Positions 53,211 to 64,000 of a DNA stretch of 64,000 nt are shown here, piece after piece (the stretch's first letter is position 1; each line of letters starts with the position of its first letter). This DNA comes from Dermatophagoides farinae (lineage: Eukaryota > Arthropoda > Arachnida > Sarcoptiformes > Pyroglyphidae). Location: NCBI RefSeq assembly GCF_024713945.1, contig NC_134679.1:253001-317000 (forward strand), written 5' to 3'. A model generated the notes under the pieces. It was not told the origin of the DNA. It did not search any database and saw only the letters and a program-made list of their open reading frames with translations. Position numbers and translations under genes: made by a program.

Positions 53211-54886
53211 TCAATATTTTTGTCGATTTTTAATCCGTTGAAAATCTTTTTGTAGATTGGCAATCATTTGAACACCATATAATTGTGATATTTGTTTATC
53301 ATTTAAATGTAATGTTTTCGGTACTGGATTTGATGCCGAAGCTTTATATGGAATATTTTTGTATACAGTTTTTGGTTCCATATAATATGCAGGCATCTGA
53401 TATATTGATGATGATGATGATGCGGCGACAGCGGCTTGCGAAGCTTTATTTCTATTGATCATTGGATGAAATGTTTTGGCTGCTGATGAATATTGCTAAT
53501 AATGAGAAAGAGAAACAAAAATCGTGAAATGAATAAAAAAAAACATTTCGGCTAAAATAAAACATACCGGAATCGCGTATGATGCCGATTTGTATAGACC
53601 AATTTGATTCTGTTTTAAAAATATTAGATTTGAAAATGAAAACAAGAAATTATTTTCATTTTCTAAAGAATCCATCAAATTAAATACATACTGATCCATC
53701 AGAATAAGATGGTGATGATGATTTGATATAACTAGTTGCAGCAGTCATACCACCAACACCATAACGACTACCAGATGATGATAATTTCTTTCCGTATCCA
53801 TTGGCGGCTGAATTATAGCCACCACCTTCGGCAGAAGTATAATCAACCTTTACAACACATTAGAAATAATGAATGAATGAATGAATTAATGATGGTCAAC
53901 ATAATTGATTGATTTACAATGAACAACACTTACGGCTGGAGCATTCGAATGAATATAAACTGATGCTGGATCTAAATTATTATTTTGATTTGATAATAAA
54001 GTAGATAAAAAAAATTAGATCACTTAGTTAGTTATTATTATTTAATCGATTGAATAAGATCAATATATATTGAGCTATTTCAAATTTTCAGAAATCCCGA
54101 GATTTCCTACATTTTTCAAATAGCAGTAGTGATACACATAATTAAGGCAGTTTTTTCTTTGCTTTTTCAAACGTGTAAATGACCGTATGTATATAATCAA
54201 CAACAACAACAAAACACTAACTTTCATTGGCCGTTCCTGGTTCATTCGTTTTAATCGTTGCACGAAAACCATGTTTGTCCGCTATATAATCCACTTGACG
54301 ATAGATACCATAACTATCTGTGTAACCATAGCTTCCTGTTTTAAACATAGATAATTTTCAATTTTTTTTCATTTTTCATTTGCTTGATGATAAACAACAC
54401 CACATACCTTTTTTGTTGCCATATTCATCACCCATCTCATTCTGGTATAAACCACCGCCGTAGTCTTAGTGTGTGAAAGTGCAAAAATTAAAAATAAAAT
54501 CATTTTCAATAAAAAATGAAATGAAATAAATTAAATTAAACTAAACTTAACTCTTACTTACCACCTTTAATATCATATCCAAATTTATATGGTTGTGGTG
54601 CATACTATAATTGAAAAAAAACGAAAATTGATTAAAAATTGAAATTTTTTGGATTAAAAGGCATGACTTACATGATCATCATATCCACCACCACCGCCAC
54701 CACCACCACCTTTTGAATATGCATGACTTAGACTTTGTCCATAATTGTAACCAAAAACGGCCGGTAACACAGTGGTCGTACCGACAACAACAATAAGAAC
54801 AATCTATTTGAATCATAAAGAATTTCGGAATTCAAGAGAAAAAAAATTTGACAGAATAAAAACTATTCAAATCTGACCTTGTACAT
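53211..54886 (-). CDS. Cuticle protein with Rebers-Riddiford chitin-binding domain, nine exons
   Basis: Secreted structural cuticle protein. Exons: 54886..54878, 54803..54672, 54604..54562, 54464..54408, 54335..54222, 53971..53934, 53847..53692, 53609..53568 and 53495..53211. All have GT-AG borders with matching phases and encode 291 residues. Exon 1 codes only Met-Tyr-Lys. Residues 1-21 are a signal peptide (hydrophobic core IVLIVVV, cleavage after VFG). A Gly9 stretch follows. Residues about 48-118 are the RR domain: YKFGYDIKG, GSYGYTDSYGIYRQVDYIAD, then KHGFRATIKTNEPGT. The aromatic Tyr/Phe positions that line the chitin-binding face are kept. The C-terminal 170 residues are Ser/Tyr/Ala-rich and unlike a known domain; the end is basic and Gln-rich. 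Five of the eight introns lie in or next to the RR domain. Expression is probably tied to moulting. Confidence 0.93.
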
Positions 54887-55154
54887 TATTTTTAAGTTGA
54901 AGAAAAAAAAATGTTGTTGTTTTCAAAGAAAAATTAAAAAATTTTCAGGTTGACCGACAAACAAACAAACACAGACAAACTTGGGTGAAACACAAAAACA
55001 CAAACACGTGAACACACAATCGAATGACAACAAACCAATTAGTTGATTTTTTTTTCTTTTTACACAAACAAAATTGGACCGATGATTTTTCTCTCTATGT
55101 GTGTATGTGTGTGCGTGTGAGTGTAACAAATAGAAAATCTGATATGAGTCCGAG

Positions 55155-55162
55155 TATTTATA
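55155..55162 (-). promoter_or_regulatory. TATA box candidate for the cuticle gene
   Basis: Minus-strand TATAAATA, about 270 bases upstream of the cuticle protein ATG. TATA promoters are usual for strongly induced cuticle genes. The long 5' UTR this implies is unverified. Confidence 0.35.
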
Positions 55163-55748
55163 TTAAAGTTCGAATCATAGACAATCGACCGAAGAAAAAA
55201 AAACAAGATACGAGAGACCATTTTTTTCTGATGAAACAGGCAAGGTTTCAAAAAGCGATAATAATTCATTCATTCATTCATTCGTTCATTTAATGAAATT
55301 GGAAAATTGAGATCGGTTTTTCTGGAACAAAATGAAAGCGAAAATTAAAAGACACTTTCTCTTTCTCTTTTTATTCATGACTTACTTGAATCACACCATC
55401 TTTATCACCAACCACAATATACATAGGGGCTGTTTTCATGATTAATCTCTTTTTTTTCTTTGAATCGAAAATAATGATAATAATAATAATGACAATATTT
55501 AGATTCAAATAGTGGTAGGTTGGTCGGTTGTTGTTGTTGTTGTTGTTCCATTTGGAACATGCTACAATTGGCAATTCAATTTGTTTCAAATTTATTTAAA
55601 TCCAAGTTTTTTCTTTCTATTTCGAAACTGGTTACGCAATACGGGTATTTAGATGATGATGATGATTAAATTGTTAAACTTGAAAAAAATTTGTTTTGAA
55701 TTTAGAGAAGAAAAAAAATTCTGGCTGCAGTAGCTTGGATGACAATAA

Positions 55749-58222
55749 TTAGTGCCAATACAATTGTTGTTTGGGCTATAGCTATAGGCCGGTAGGCAGA
55801 GAAAAAAAAGGTCAAAAATTAATCAATTTTTAGTTCACCGTTCCAGACTTACAATTTGTCGTTTGTTTGTCCTTGTTCCACGACGATGATGATAATGATT
55901 ATAGTGATTCAATTTTGATGAATTTTTTTCTTCGTTTTCGATGGCTAAAACCGATAATTTTATTTGAACCCGTACATGAATATACTTGGTTTTTTGGAAC
56001 AAAAGAAAAAAAATTTCAAGATTTCGAGTTTTAAATTTGAATAAACAAAGAAAAAAAATAAAGACAAAAACAACAAAATTCTCATAGATTGCCAAAATGT
56101 TGATTGAAAATGAGAAATAAATTGAATTTAATAATCATAAGTGGTAGCGAAAATCGATACGATTTTCAACGGTTTTCATTTCATCACGAGAAAAATAAAA
56201 ACTTTTTCATATCGATCACGGAAATTGATCAAGTGTCAAAATCAATTGACTGATTGATTGATCTATTTTATTGAGAGAAACACGAATTTGTAATACGATT
56301 AAAATCAATCGTCATTTTTTTTAAACTAATAAAAAACAACTTATGTTTCTTGTTAGTGTAATTCAAGTCCAACTTTAGTTTGAAATGATTTGATTCATTG
56401 TCAAAATCTTTTACAACAGATTTCGAAACATCATCTCTCTTTCTCTTAACAATCTAGGTGTCATCATCATGTCATTATCATTTTCATCATTATCATATTG
56501 TTCGATTGCAGATTTTTTTTTCATTAAAAAAACGTGCAAAATATATCGATCTCAATTAATTGAGATTTTTTTTCAAATAATAGAAAAATTGTCCATTTGA
56601 ATGAAAGAGATGGGAAATTTTCAGATTTTTTTTTCTTTACAAAAATAATCATAATGGATTTATGAGTGCAAACAAAATTGAATGACCAAAAAAATGGGTG
56701 AAAAAGAAAAAAAAATTAAATCATATCGACTGAGATGGCCGCTACTTATTCAACATTTTTTTCGCCAATATCTCTTGGCCTTGGGCAAAGTGAAGCGAAA
56801 AAAAAACATAATTTTTCATTTAGAATGAAAAAGTCAAAGTTACACGGTATTTCCTGATGAAAAAAAATTGGCAAAAAAAATCAATTTCAAGCTACAAGAT
56901 ATTTTTTTTCATGATGAAAAACAATAATTACAATGATGATAAATTATAAGGGACGGTCTTCAAACAAACAAACAAACAGAAAAACATCAACAAAAAATAT
57001 GGAAATTATATAATGACCAAATAACTAACGATAATGATAATAATAATAAGGCTATCATCATCAACATGTAATATGAATCAACATTGATATCGAAATGTGA
57101 AAATAAATCAATCACTGCTTCATTCCCATTATTATTATTATTATGAATAATAAAAATCAACCATATTGAAAGGGAAAAAAAATATATCGATTGAATCATC
57201 ACTAATAACATGATCATTTCCGTCATTAAATGCTACCTACTAACAAGAACAATTACAACATGAAATGAAAAGAAAAAATTACTTTACAATTTCACAACTA
57301 TTCACTGGTGATGGTGATGATGATGAAAATTGGGCAAAACAAAAAAAAAATTTCTGCAATTAATGCAATGTCATTACAAAATTTACTCCATATCAGATTC
57401 TATTCAGATTCATACATTTCTCACACATTTTTAAATGTTGGAAAATTATTTGATCACCGAAAAAAAAATACAATGAATTGAGATAATTTTTTATTTTGTT
57501 TTCCAGATTGAGTCATATTGATTAGTGGTTGGAAATAAAAATTTTTCCCACTCATAAACAAAGGATAGTTTTGGTTGGTAAAGTTGATTTGCAATAATCA
57601 TCATCATCATAAAGGGCAAAAGCAATTAACCACCACAAGAAAGAAAGAAAAATCGACAATAGATCAGCTGAAATGATTATGACTAATAAAAAACACTAAT
57701 AAAAAACATTCATCATCATCATCATCATCTATATTCATTGGAAATATAAGCATATAAGCAACTTAAGGAAATTATTACCGAGAACAAAAAAAAAGATATT
57801 GTTCCATTGTTCAAATCGAGATCAGTCTGTCAGTCGGTCGATAAATCAGATCGGATCATTGAATGGATATACACGTGCTCTGTGTTTCTACAATACAGAA
57901 CACTATATAGTAATAATTAATAGATTTGACATTTTTTTAGTCAACCAATATAAACAAATCACATCATTTGAGATTTAAAATTTAGATTAATGAATCAACG
58001 ATGTCGCTGTTGTCAATAATTATTGCCATTAAAAAAAAAATTCAATTTCAATTTTTTTCTCTAATATATTGAGGAATTATATCTTTTTTTTATTTTCAAC
58101 AAAAAAAAACTTTTACCACGAACAACGTTCCATGTTCCAAGATCATTGTTGTTGTTGTTGTTAATCGGTGATGATAAAATCATTCGACCAAAACCAACAG
58201 CAGCAGCAGCAGCAGCAGCCAT
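55749..58222 (-). CDS. Weak three-exon gene candidate (about 74 aa)
   Basis: Not recognised. Exon 58222..58117 starts Met-Ala8-type (from the CAG7 run), includes Asn6 and LGTWNVV, and ends in phase 1 at CGTG|GTAAAA. Exon 55944..55853 follows TTTTAG, completes that codon, encodes a Glu/Lys/His/Arg-rich stretch, and ends in phase 0 at AATT|GTAAGT. Exon 55775..55749 follows a very good polypyrimidine acceptor and ends in TAA. A minus-strand AATAAA lies near 55590-55600. Phases agree across both introns (2.2 kb and 77 bases), which is the only real support. In another frame the last exon would read a short Cys-rich peptide. The exon at 58222 is itself preceded by a TTTAG acceptor-like site, so it may be internal. 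Confidence 0.22.
58198..58218. repeat. (CAG)7 microsatellite
   Basis: Seven CAG units; read on the minus strand they give the poly-Ala start of the weak gene candidate. Confidence 0.9.
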
Positions 58223-59542
58223 AAGCTAAACGATCAAACCACATGTATATGATAATTTATGAATCACGTCTGAAATTATGTGGTGACAATAATATACAGT
58301 GAAAACAATGGTTTTTTTTTGCAAAAAAAAAAAAACACGAACAATTTTTTTCCGTTTTTTTTGCTTTGATTGTTTATCACTCAATGAAAAACATCCTTGT
58401 TGTATTATGGAGAGGATGATGATGATGAAAATTATTTCATAAAATTTGATAATTGTTGTTGTTGTTGTTGTTGTTTGAAATCCACATATATTTCCGCTGT
58501 TTGTCCAGATTTATATTATTACGATGATTCTAAACAAAACAAACAAAAAAAGGCCTTTCTTTCAATCCAATCATCATCATTCAAAATACAAAAAAAAAAC
58601 AAAAGATTCCATTCGGATGTCGAAAATAATTCGGGTAATTATTTATTACGATTGCAAAAACAAAAAATTAAAATAAAATGTCACCATTTGTTTGTCATAT
58701 ATATTCAAATTCACACATATAACGCAATACGCATGTAGAATGGCCTTCAAAATAAATATCTGTAAATCCTAGATGATTATTGTTTGTTTGTTTTCTGTTG
58801 TTGTTGTTGTTGTTATTGGTTATTTTGATATCTAATTTACGAAAATAAGATTTTGTCCCAATTGTTTATTGTTGCTGTTGTTTTTTTTTTTTGTTTGAGA
58901 TATAGAAAGTAAAATTGAATTTAAAGGTAGTCGTCCGATTTAGTTTTTTTTTTTTGGCTGACCTGTTCGTGCTCTATATATATGATATATATGATTACGA
59001 TGAATGGGTCATAGATTTTAGGCTGAAACGAATTGTTGGATAGATTAATCAATTTGAACAAAAATATCAAATGATTCAATTCAAACACACAATTTATATT
59101 TATTATGGATCATAAAATCGTTAAATTTACAATTTACAAATTGAAAAAAAGTTTTCTTTTTTTTCGGATAAAAAAAAAAAGTCTGCATAATAATAAATAG
59201 CAACAGGAGCCATTCACGAAATCCTAAATGTAGAAATATCCAATAATAATGATAATGGTTGGAAAAAAAATTTCGATGTCAAGATTAAATAAATTGCTGT
59301 TGTCCCACACACACATAGACAGACATTGATCAGACAATGGCCAATTGAATCACGATAGATGAATAAAGTTGAAATTGGATCAAAAAATAAAAAAAAGACT
59401 TTTCTTCGTTACGAAATACGAATATTTTTTCACGATCAATATCATTATTAAGAGCTGGACAAAATATTTGGTTGAAAAAAATAGTCATTGTTAAGATAAA
59501 CACATCATTGATGAATACGAAAAGAAATTACTATTATTATCA
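58223..59542. other. Spacer without a supportable gene
   Basis: Low-complexity sequence with GTT and T-run stretches. A plus-strand open frame at 58397-58738 contains a Cys7 run from TGT repeats and has no in-frame ATG at its start; I do not accept it. Confidence 0.5.
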
Positions 59543-61360
59543 TCATCTACTTTCAGGCCAATGTCTTTTGTATTCTTCATGTTCGGTTAAATCTTCCAAT
59601 ACTTCTTTACGATGTAAAATGAATATTATTACAATCAATACAGCACATAAAATGGCCAATGCAGCTAATGTTGATGATATCATATTGCTTGGTGTATAGA
59701 ATAATTTACCAATCCAATACATTGTTTCATTTGGTGGATATGGTATCAGTACTACTTGTGCATCTGGTACAATTTGGGTCCATTTTGATTTCCTAGTCGG
59801 TTGATTATCACCACTTGGTATCGATGCAATAACGGTTTCAACAAAATTTGGCGTTTCACCTAATCCAAATATTGAATATGGCATTTGTAAAGCAAAATAT
59901 GATGATTGTGATAATTGTGCTGAACATCCTTTCATTAGATGGCCATTTACGTCGGATGTTTCATAACACACGAATGGTCCAGCTTGATTTGTACCGTATG
60001 GAACTTTTTCATTTGGACATGAAGACTCTGAACATAATCCAGACGTGACAAGTATTTTCAAGAAACAGGAATTATCAACAAAAGTATTTAAAATCCATTG
60101 TATATTGTAATGATTTGATGAATTTTTCGTCGTCAAAATAATGTCCAATTTTCCATTCTCTTGTAGATCTAAAAATGAAACCAATTCTACATCATCATCG
60201 GGGATTAATTTCTCACTTGTCCAAAAAAGTACAAATTTTCTTCGATTAGGATGATCATCATCGCGAATATTACGTAGAATGACAGCAATCTGTTTGATTC
60301 GGCCGGATTCGGTTTTGTTTTTCATCACAGTAATTAAATCAACATAACCATCACTGTCTACATCACCAAAACGAATGGCGATCGGTAATTGTATTCCAAA
60401 TTGAGTATCGATTGTTTCAAAATACAATTTCGAATGATTGGTAAAATCAGCAATATTGATCCATTCATTTTGTTTGTTATCATACCATAGGATCTGTGGT
60501 AAACATTGTGTATGAAAGAATCCCACTTTTTTACAAGCAGCAATGATATGTTCAATACAACCATCAATATTGAGATCGATATAAGCAGATTGACCAATCG
60601 TATACAAAGATTCATCTGGATATCGTATATTTATTCGATTTTCCACATTAAAACCTTCACGATTTAGCCAATATTCAATATGATTTTTATTCGTTATAAC
60701 TATATCAGTCGTATAATCCAAAGAATCTGGCAGACAATTACGAATGTTGACAAATGCATTCGAATGTGGCAATCGTAGTGATGTATCACCAAATTGATTA
60801 CGACGGCAATCACCACGAAAATGTTTTGAATTCATTAGCCATAATTCATATGGACAATCACGGGTTTCAATTAGAAAATCAGTTATCATATCACCATTAT
60901 AATCAAGTATCAAAGGATGGCCCAATGCATTATCGAGCAATGGTTTTTTTGTCGATTTACATTCTAGATGGGTTTTATTGCCACGAAGAATCCATATTTT
61001 GAATAATTGTTCCATTGATTCTGGCTGAGTAATGACCAATACATCCATGATTGCATCACCAGAAAAATCTGCCGGTATAATGCCGGTAATTTTTTCATTT
61101 TCAAACGAACATTTTATTTGATCCCATTGTTGAAGATCAGGTTCATCCTCTTGCGATTTAAGTAATTTCATTGAATGACCATTATCAGTAATGATAAATA
61201 TATCGGTAAAACGATCAGAATCAAAATCATTAAAGGCAGCAATAAGACCATTGATATGAGTATCGAATAGTATTTGTTTATCAGCTCCAAAACATGAATG
61301 ATGATTAATGACAATCAACAACGACAACAACAAAAATAATGATTTACGGAACAAATTCAT
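59543..61360 (-). CDS. ITFG1: ITFG1/LINKIN-type FG-GAP type I membrane protein
   Basis: Orthologues (T-cell immunomodulatory protein, LINKIN) are cell-surface adhesion proteins with a seven-bladed FG-GAP propeller. The single coding exon encodes 605 residues (human 612). Residues 1-25 are a signal peptide (Leu-rich core, cleavage after CFG). Propeller repeats show Asp-rich calcium loops near residues 45 (DFDSDR), 98, 153 (DYNGD), 262 (DLNIDG), 333 (DVDSDG) and 398. The juxtamembrane part has the family block KVPYGTNQAGP, then LGLGE/NFVE-type and WTQIVPDAQVVLIPYP segments. The transmembrane helix spans about 561-582, followed by a short charged tail of about 23 residues. The 5' UTR appears spliced (acceptor at 61429). 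An intron-free CDS contrasts with the multi-exon neighbours. Confidence 0.93.
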   Translation of the reverse strand: MNLFRKSLFLLLSLLIVINHHSCFGADKQILFDTHINGLIAAFNDFDSDRFTDIFIITDNGHSMKLLKSQEDEPDLQQWDQIKCSFENEKITGIIPADFSGDAIMDVLVITQPESMEQLFKIWILRGNKTHLECKSTKKPLLDNALGHPLILDYNGDMITDFLIETRDCPYELWLMNSKHFRGDCRRNQFGDTSLRLPHSNAFVNIRNCLPDSLDYTTDIVITNKNHIEYWLNREGFNVENRINIRYPDESLYTIGQSAYIDLNIDGCIEHIIAACKKVGFFHTQCLPQILWYDNKQNEWINIADFTNHSKLYFETIDTQFGIQLPIAIRFGDVDSDGYVDLITVMKNKTESGRIKQIAVILRNIRDDDHPNRRKFVLFWTSEKLIPDDDVELVSFLDLQENGKLDIILTTKNSSNHYNIQWILNTFVDNSCFLKILVTSGLCSESSCPNEKVPYGTNQAGPFVCYETSDVNGHLMKGCSAQLSQSSYFALQMPYSIFGLGETPNFVETVIASIPSGDNQPTRKSKWTQIVPDAQVVLIPYPPNETMYWIGKLFYTPSNMISSTLAALAILCAVLIVIIFILHRKEVLEDLTEHEEYKRHWPESR

Positions 61361-61428
61361 TATTCTGTTGTTATTCTATTCGATCAGTATTTTGTATAAA
61401 TTAGAATCGGTCGATCTTCATTCATTAT
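61361..61428 (-). promoter_or_regulatory. ITFG1 5' UTR segment after a spliced acceptor, with a short uORF
   Basis: Minus-strand TTTTTTTGCTTTTCAG ends at 61429, a strong acceptor, so the coding exon likely begins at 61428 and an untranslated exon lies upstream. Shortly after the acceptor an ATG opens a 13-codon upstream ORF that stops before the main start, which could dampen translation. Confidence 0.45.
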
Positions 61429-63163
61429 CTGAAAAGCAAAAAAACATTAAAATCGTCTTTTTTTATGTTAAATAACAAACCAAATATTTTTACGAAAATC
61501 CAAACATTTGATCATGTTGGACAGAATTTTTTTTTATTTGTATTCGGGTCAAAAATCTTGTTCATAGAGGACGAAAACTTTATTTTTTTTTTATGTTAAA
61601 AAATTACAAAAATAAATTGTTTTTTTTACTCAAATTTTTGCGCCAAAAAAAATGCTTTATCATCATCAATTTGTCATTGATATTTCATTGTCAATTTAAT
61701 CGAAGAAATTACTATTCGATTATCGATTCAATTGATCATCACATCAATCAATTTAAAGTTTTTTCCAACTCTTTTTTTATGCGCGAAACAAATCAATTTT
61801 TCCACATATCAATTGTCATTGTCGATGTCGAATGAAAAGAGGAAATTTCAATTGATTTTTTTTCGCCTCTCTTGTCATCATTTTTTATATTGTTGTCGTT
61901 GTCGTCGGTGGAGTTTATCGCATCATCAAATTACAGAAAAAAACGAGATATTGACACAACCAGTTCATGTATCATCATCATGATGATGACAATAAATAGA
62001 ATGTAATTGGTGGCCACCATGTCTAATGACAACAAATATTGTTGCCATAAAGCAATAAAAATCATCCAGCCAATTCAATTTGAATACACACACACACATT
62101 GTGCAAAGTATATTTGATATTTGTCTAATTTGACAAAAGAATTCATTTTTTGCAATCATCATTCATCAATCAGACCATCGTTGATAATGGACTTGATCAA
62201 ATATAAATGAAAAGAGTAAAAACTTTTTTTTCTGATTAAAAAAATTTGAACTTCAAACAAGGTCAGACAATCATTGCAATGCTGCAACCAAAAAAAAAAA
62301 AAAAAAATTGTAGTTCTTGCATCAACTATCTTTGTGGATATCTAATAGTTTGTTTTCATGATTTCTTATATCAGAATTAAATATATCAAAATTTTGCATT
62401 GAAATCCAAAGAAATCTATCATCATTGCTGCAGCAAAAAAAAATTGTGGCACCGGGTTTCATTTCATTTTGTTTTTCTGCTTTGTCCAGTGCTAACAACA
62501 ACAAATTGAATTCGAAACCATCATATGATATGAAACTAATGACAAAAAATTTAAAAAAAAATTTATATCCCATGTGAACATTGACAAAAACGAGACGACA
62601 ACGACAAAAAAAATAAAAAAAGAGTATGGTTATTTTTATGGGTGAGTGTGAAAGAGAGAAATGAGCATCGAACCAATGCTCGATTTTTGTTTTTGTTGTT
62701 TTCTCTTCAATGCATGAGCAACAACGGCGGTGGTCATCGTCGACGATGTGAATAAAAATAATCATCATTTTTTTTTTTTTGTTAGTTGTCGTCATCATCA
62801 TCATCAACAACAACGAGGATGTTGAATCGCTATCGATGATCGTTTGATGATCAATGTGTTGTTGTTTTGTGCTATACAAACACACACTTGTTGATTCAAG
62901 CAACAGTTGTATACACACATTCAACAATTTATATAGTGGACAGCCATATTGTATGTGTATGAATGATGTATGAGAAAGAGAGAGAGAGAATTCCCATGAA
63001 AATATGATAATATTTTTTGTTTTCAATATTTTGCAGTGACCATCACGCATAAAGATGAAATGATCATGTGCATCATTAAATTGATAAGTTGAAAAGAAAA
63101 TTGAAAAAAATAATCAATAACAGAGACAGCGGCAAGTCAAAGGAAAGTAAATTTTTCCCTGTT
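61429..63163. other. Spacer upstream of ITFG1
   Basis: No conserved gene seen. A 242-codon minus-strand frame at 62322-63050 is made of triplet, T-run and TG-repeat translation and has no domain. The palindrome TCATCATCA/TGATGATGA at 61972-61989 is an inverted triplet repeat. Confidence 0.45.
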
Positions 63164-63349
63164 TTACTCGTTTTCGCTTTCAATTGATGATGATTCGTAT
63201 TTTGGGATTATTTTACTATGATCCATCATTACCATGTGAACAGTGAAGTCTGATCGATGATTAAAATCATCATAATCATCTTTCATCATTTTTAATCCAT
63301 ACATCAAAATACCAGTTAAACATTCATCACCATCATCATCGCCATAATC
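63164..63349 (-). CDS. Orphan terminal exon of an unidentified gene (61 codons plus stop)
   Basis: A TTTTGTTTTAG acceptor is followed by 61 open codons and TAA. The peptide is non-repetitive: an acidic DYGDDDGDECLTG start, then ILMYGLKMMKDDYDDF, HRSDFTVHM, and a polar Ser/Glu-rich end. A second possibility is that it is internal, because CACATG|GTAATG near 63231 resembles a donor. No ATG lies between the acceptor and the Met at codon 16, so upstream exons are expected, but none is visible on the minus strand before the plus-strand gene at 63510. Its parent gene may lie beyond the window with the plus-strand gene nested in an intron, or the exon may be a relic. I do not recognise the family. 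Confidence 0.4.
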   Translation of the reverse strand, partial: DYGDDDGDECLTGILMYGLKMMKDDYDDFNHRSDFTVHMVMMDHSKIIPKYESSSIESENE

Positions 63350-63509
63350 CTAAAACAAAATGGAAATATATGCATTTTTTTCGTACTAATCATTTCATCG
63401 ATGGATAATGATTGGGTGAAAACATAATAATCATCAACAAGTGGTCAAAAAATTTTCTTTCTTTTTTTTCACCAATAAATTTTTTTGATGATCAAATCTA
63501 TTTGAATCA

Positions 63510-64000
63510 ATGATCAGTCATCGATACATCATTAGTCGTCGTTTTTTTACTGGATTTTATAGTAATCATAACATGTTCATAATGGAAAAGCAAAAAATTT
63601 TTCTATTTCTAATTGCAGCTGGTGCTATATTTATTCTTTTACAACAAAGTTCACAGATTACAACAGTGAATAATCATTTTGTTGCAAACAATAACAATAT
63701 ATCATCATTATCATATAATTCTTCCATTTCGATAATCAAGAATCATCAAAATGGTAAATATTTTCAGCATATATTTCTATTCTTTGTTGTAATGATTTTT
63801 TTTATTGATCAAAAATAGAATCTAAATGGTCATACGATAAATTGGTACGACAATTATCCAAAACATTTGGATCATCATCAAATGCAAAAAGTCAAATAAA
63901 AGATGTTTCAAAACAACGAAAAGAAAAAGATCATTTACGTGCAATTCGTCATAAATATAATTTTATTGAAAAATTTAAAATTTTCAATGGCAATGATCAG
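63510..64000 (+). CDS. N-terminal part of a type II membrane protein, probably Golgi, cut by the right edge
   Basis: Exons 63510..63753 and 63819..64000 (open) join in phase 1 across a 65-base GTAAAT...AATAG intron. The 142 visible residues begin with a basic N-terminus, then one hydrophobic helix (about residues 28-45, IFLFLIAAGAIFILL) and no cleavage site. An Asn/Ser-rich stem with several N-glycosylation sequons follows (Asn-Asn-Ile-Ser, Asn-Ser-Ser), then a Lys/Arg/His-rich segment. This is the layout of Golgi glycosyltransferases and sulfotransferases, but no catalytic motif is visible yet, so the enzyme class is open. A downstream Met at residue 25 would also leave a valid signal anchor. 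Confidence 0.65.

Noticed and set aside
58397-58738. 113-codon plus-strand frame with a Cys7 run
   Set aside because: No in-frame ATG at its start (TGA upstream, TTG first), and the Cys run is a TGT repeat.
62322-63050. 242-codon minus-strand open frame
   Set aside because: Made of translated T-runs, GAT/CAT and GAGA/TG repeats; no domain, no repeat-free block, and no homology I recognise.
1-64000. CRISPR array, operon or other prokaryotic system
   Set aside because: Repeats are simple-sequence with no unique spacers, and all confident genes are spliced eukaryotic genes.

Overview
The window looks like nuclear DNA of a small arthropod, most likely an acariform (astigmatid, dust-mite-like) mite. 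It is very AT-rich and full of CAT/ATG/GAT triplet runs and CA/TG microsatellites. Its genes are intron-split with GT-AG introns, some only about 50-65 nt long, and it encodes a chitin-binding (Rebers-Riddiford) cuticle protein. The clade is inferred from gene content and texture, not from a search. I see no rRNA, tRNA, CRISPR array or intact transposon.

Layout. (1) 1-9163, minus strand: a long gene for a Ser/Asp/His-rich, low-complexity protein that runs off the left edge. It has two coding exons around a 6.1-kb intron, and a possible non-coding 5' exon near 20.53 kb. (2) 9.2-42.6 kb: about 33 kb with no recognisable conserved gene. It is made of microsatellites, homopolymers and a few small coding-like islands: an acidic secreted peptide ORF, a first-exon-like ORF, and a short ORF that recalls the N-terminus of piggyBac transposases. 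(3) 42.7-54.9 kb: a compact housekeeping cluster. In order it holds purine nucleoside phosphorylase (+, apparently with two alternative first exons), Elongator subunit ELP5 (+), mitochondrial ribosomal protein mS22/MRPS22 (-), ribosome-biogenesis factor NOP14 (-), meiotic recombination factor HOP2/PSMC3IP (+), a SCHIP1-domain protein (-) and an RR cuticle protein (-). ELP5/MRPS22 and HOP2/SCHIP1 are tail-to-tail pairs with almost no spacer, and NOP14/HOP2 share a 214-bp divergent promoter. (4) 55-64 kb: a weak three-exon candidate gene (-), an ITFG1/LINKIN-type FG-GAP membrane protein (-), an orphan terminal-exon-like ORF (-), and the start of a type II membrane protein (+) that runs off the right edge.

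The most useful observations are these. PNP has a second first exon of only 11 nt, 2 kb upstream, and using it puts every active-site residue at its human residue number. NOP14 and HOP2 each carry a +1 break at a short A-run within 1.2 kb of each other, which suggests local consensus errors rather than two pseudogenes. SCHIP1 probably ends in a tiny spliced exon. An unassigned coding exon sits at 63.2-63.3 kb. I found no clearly new multi-gene system. The genes are mostly unrelated housekeeping loci.
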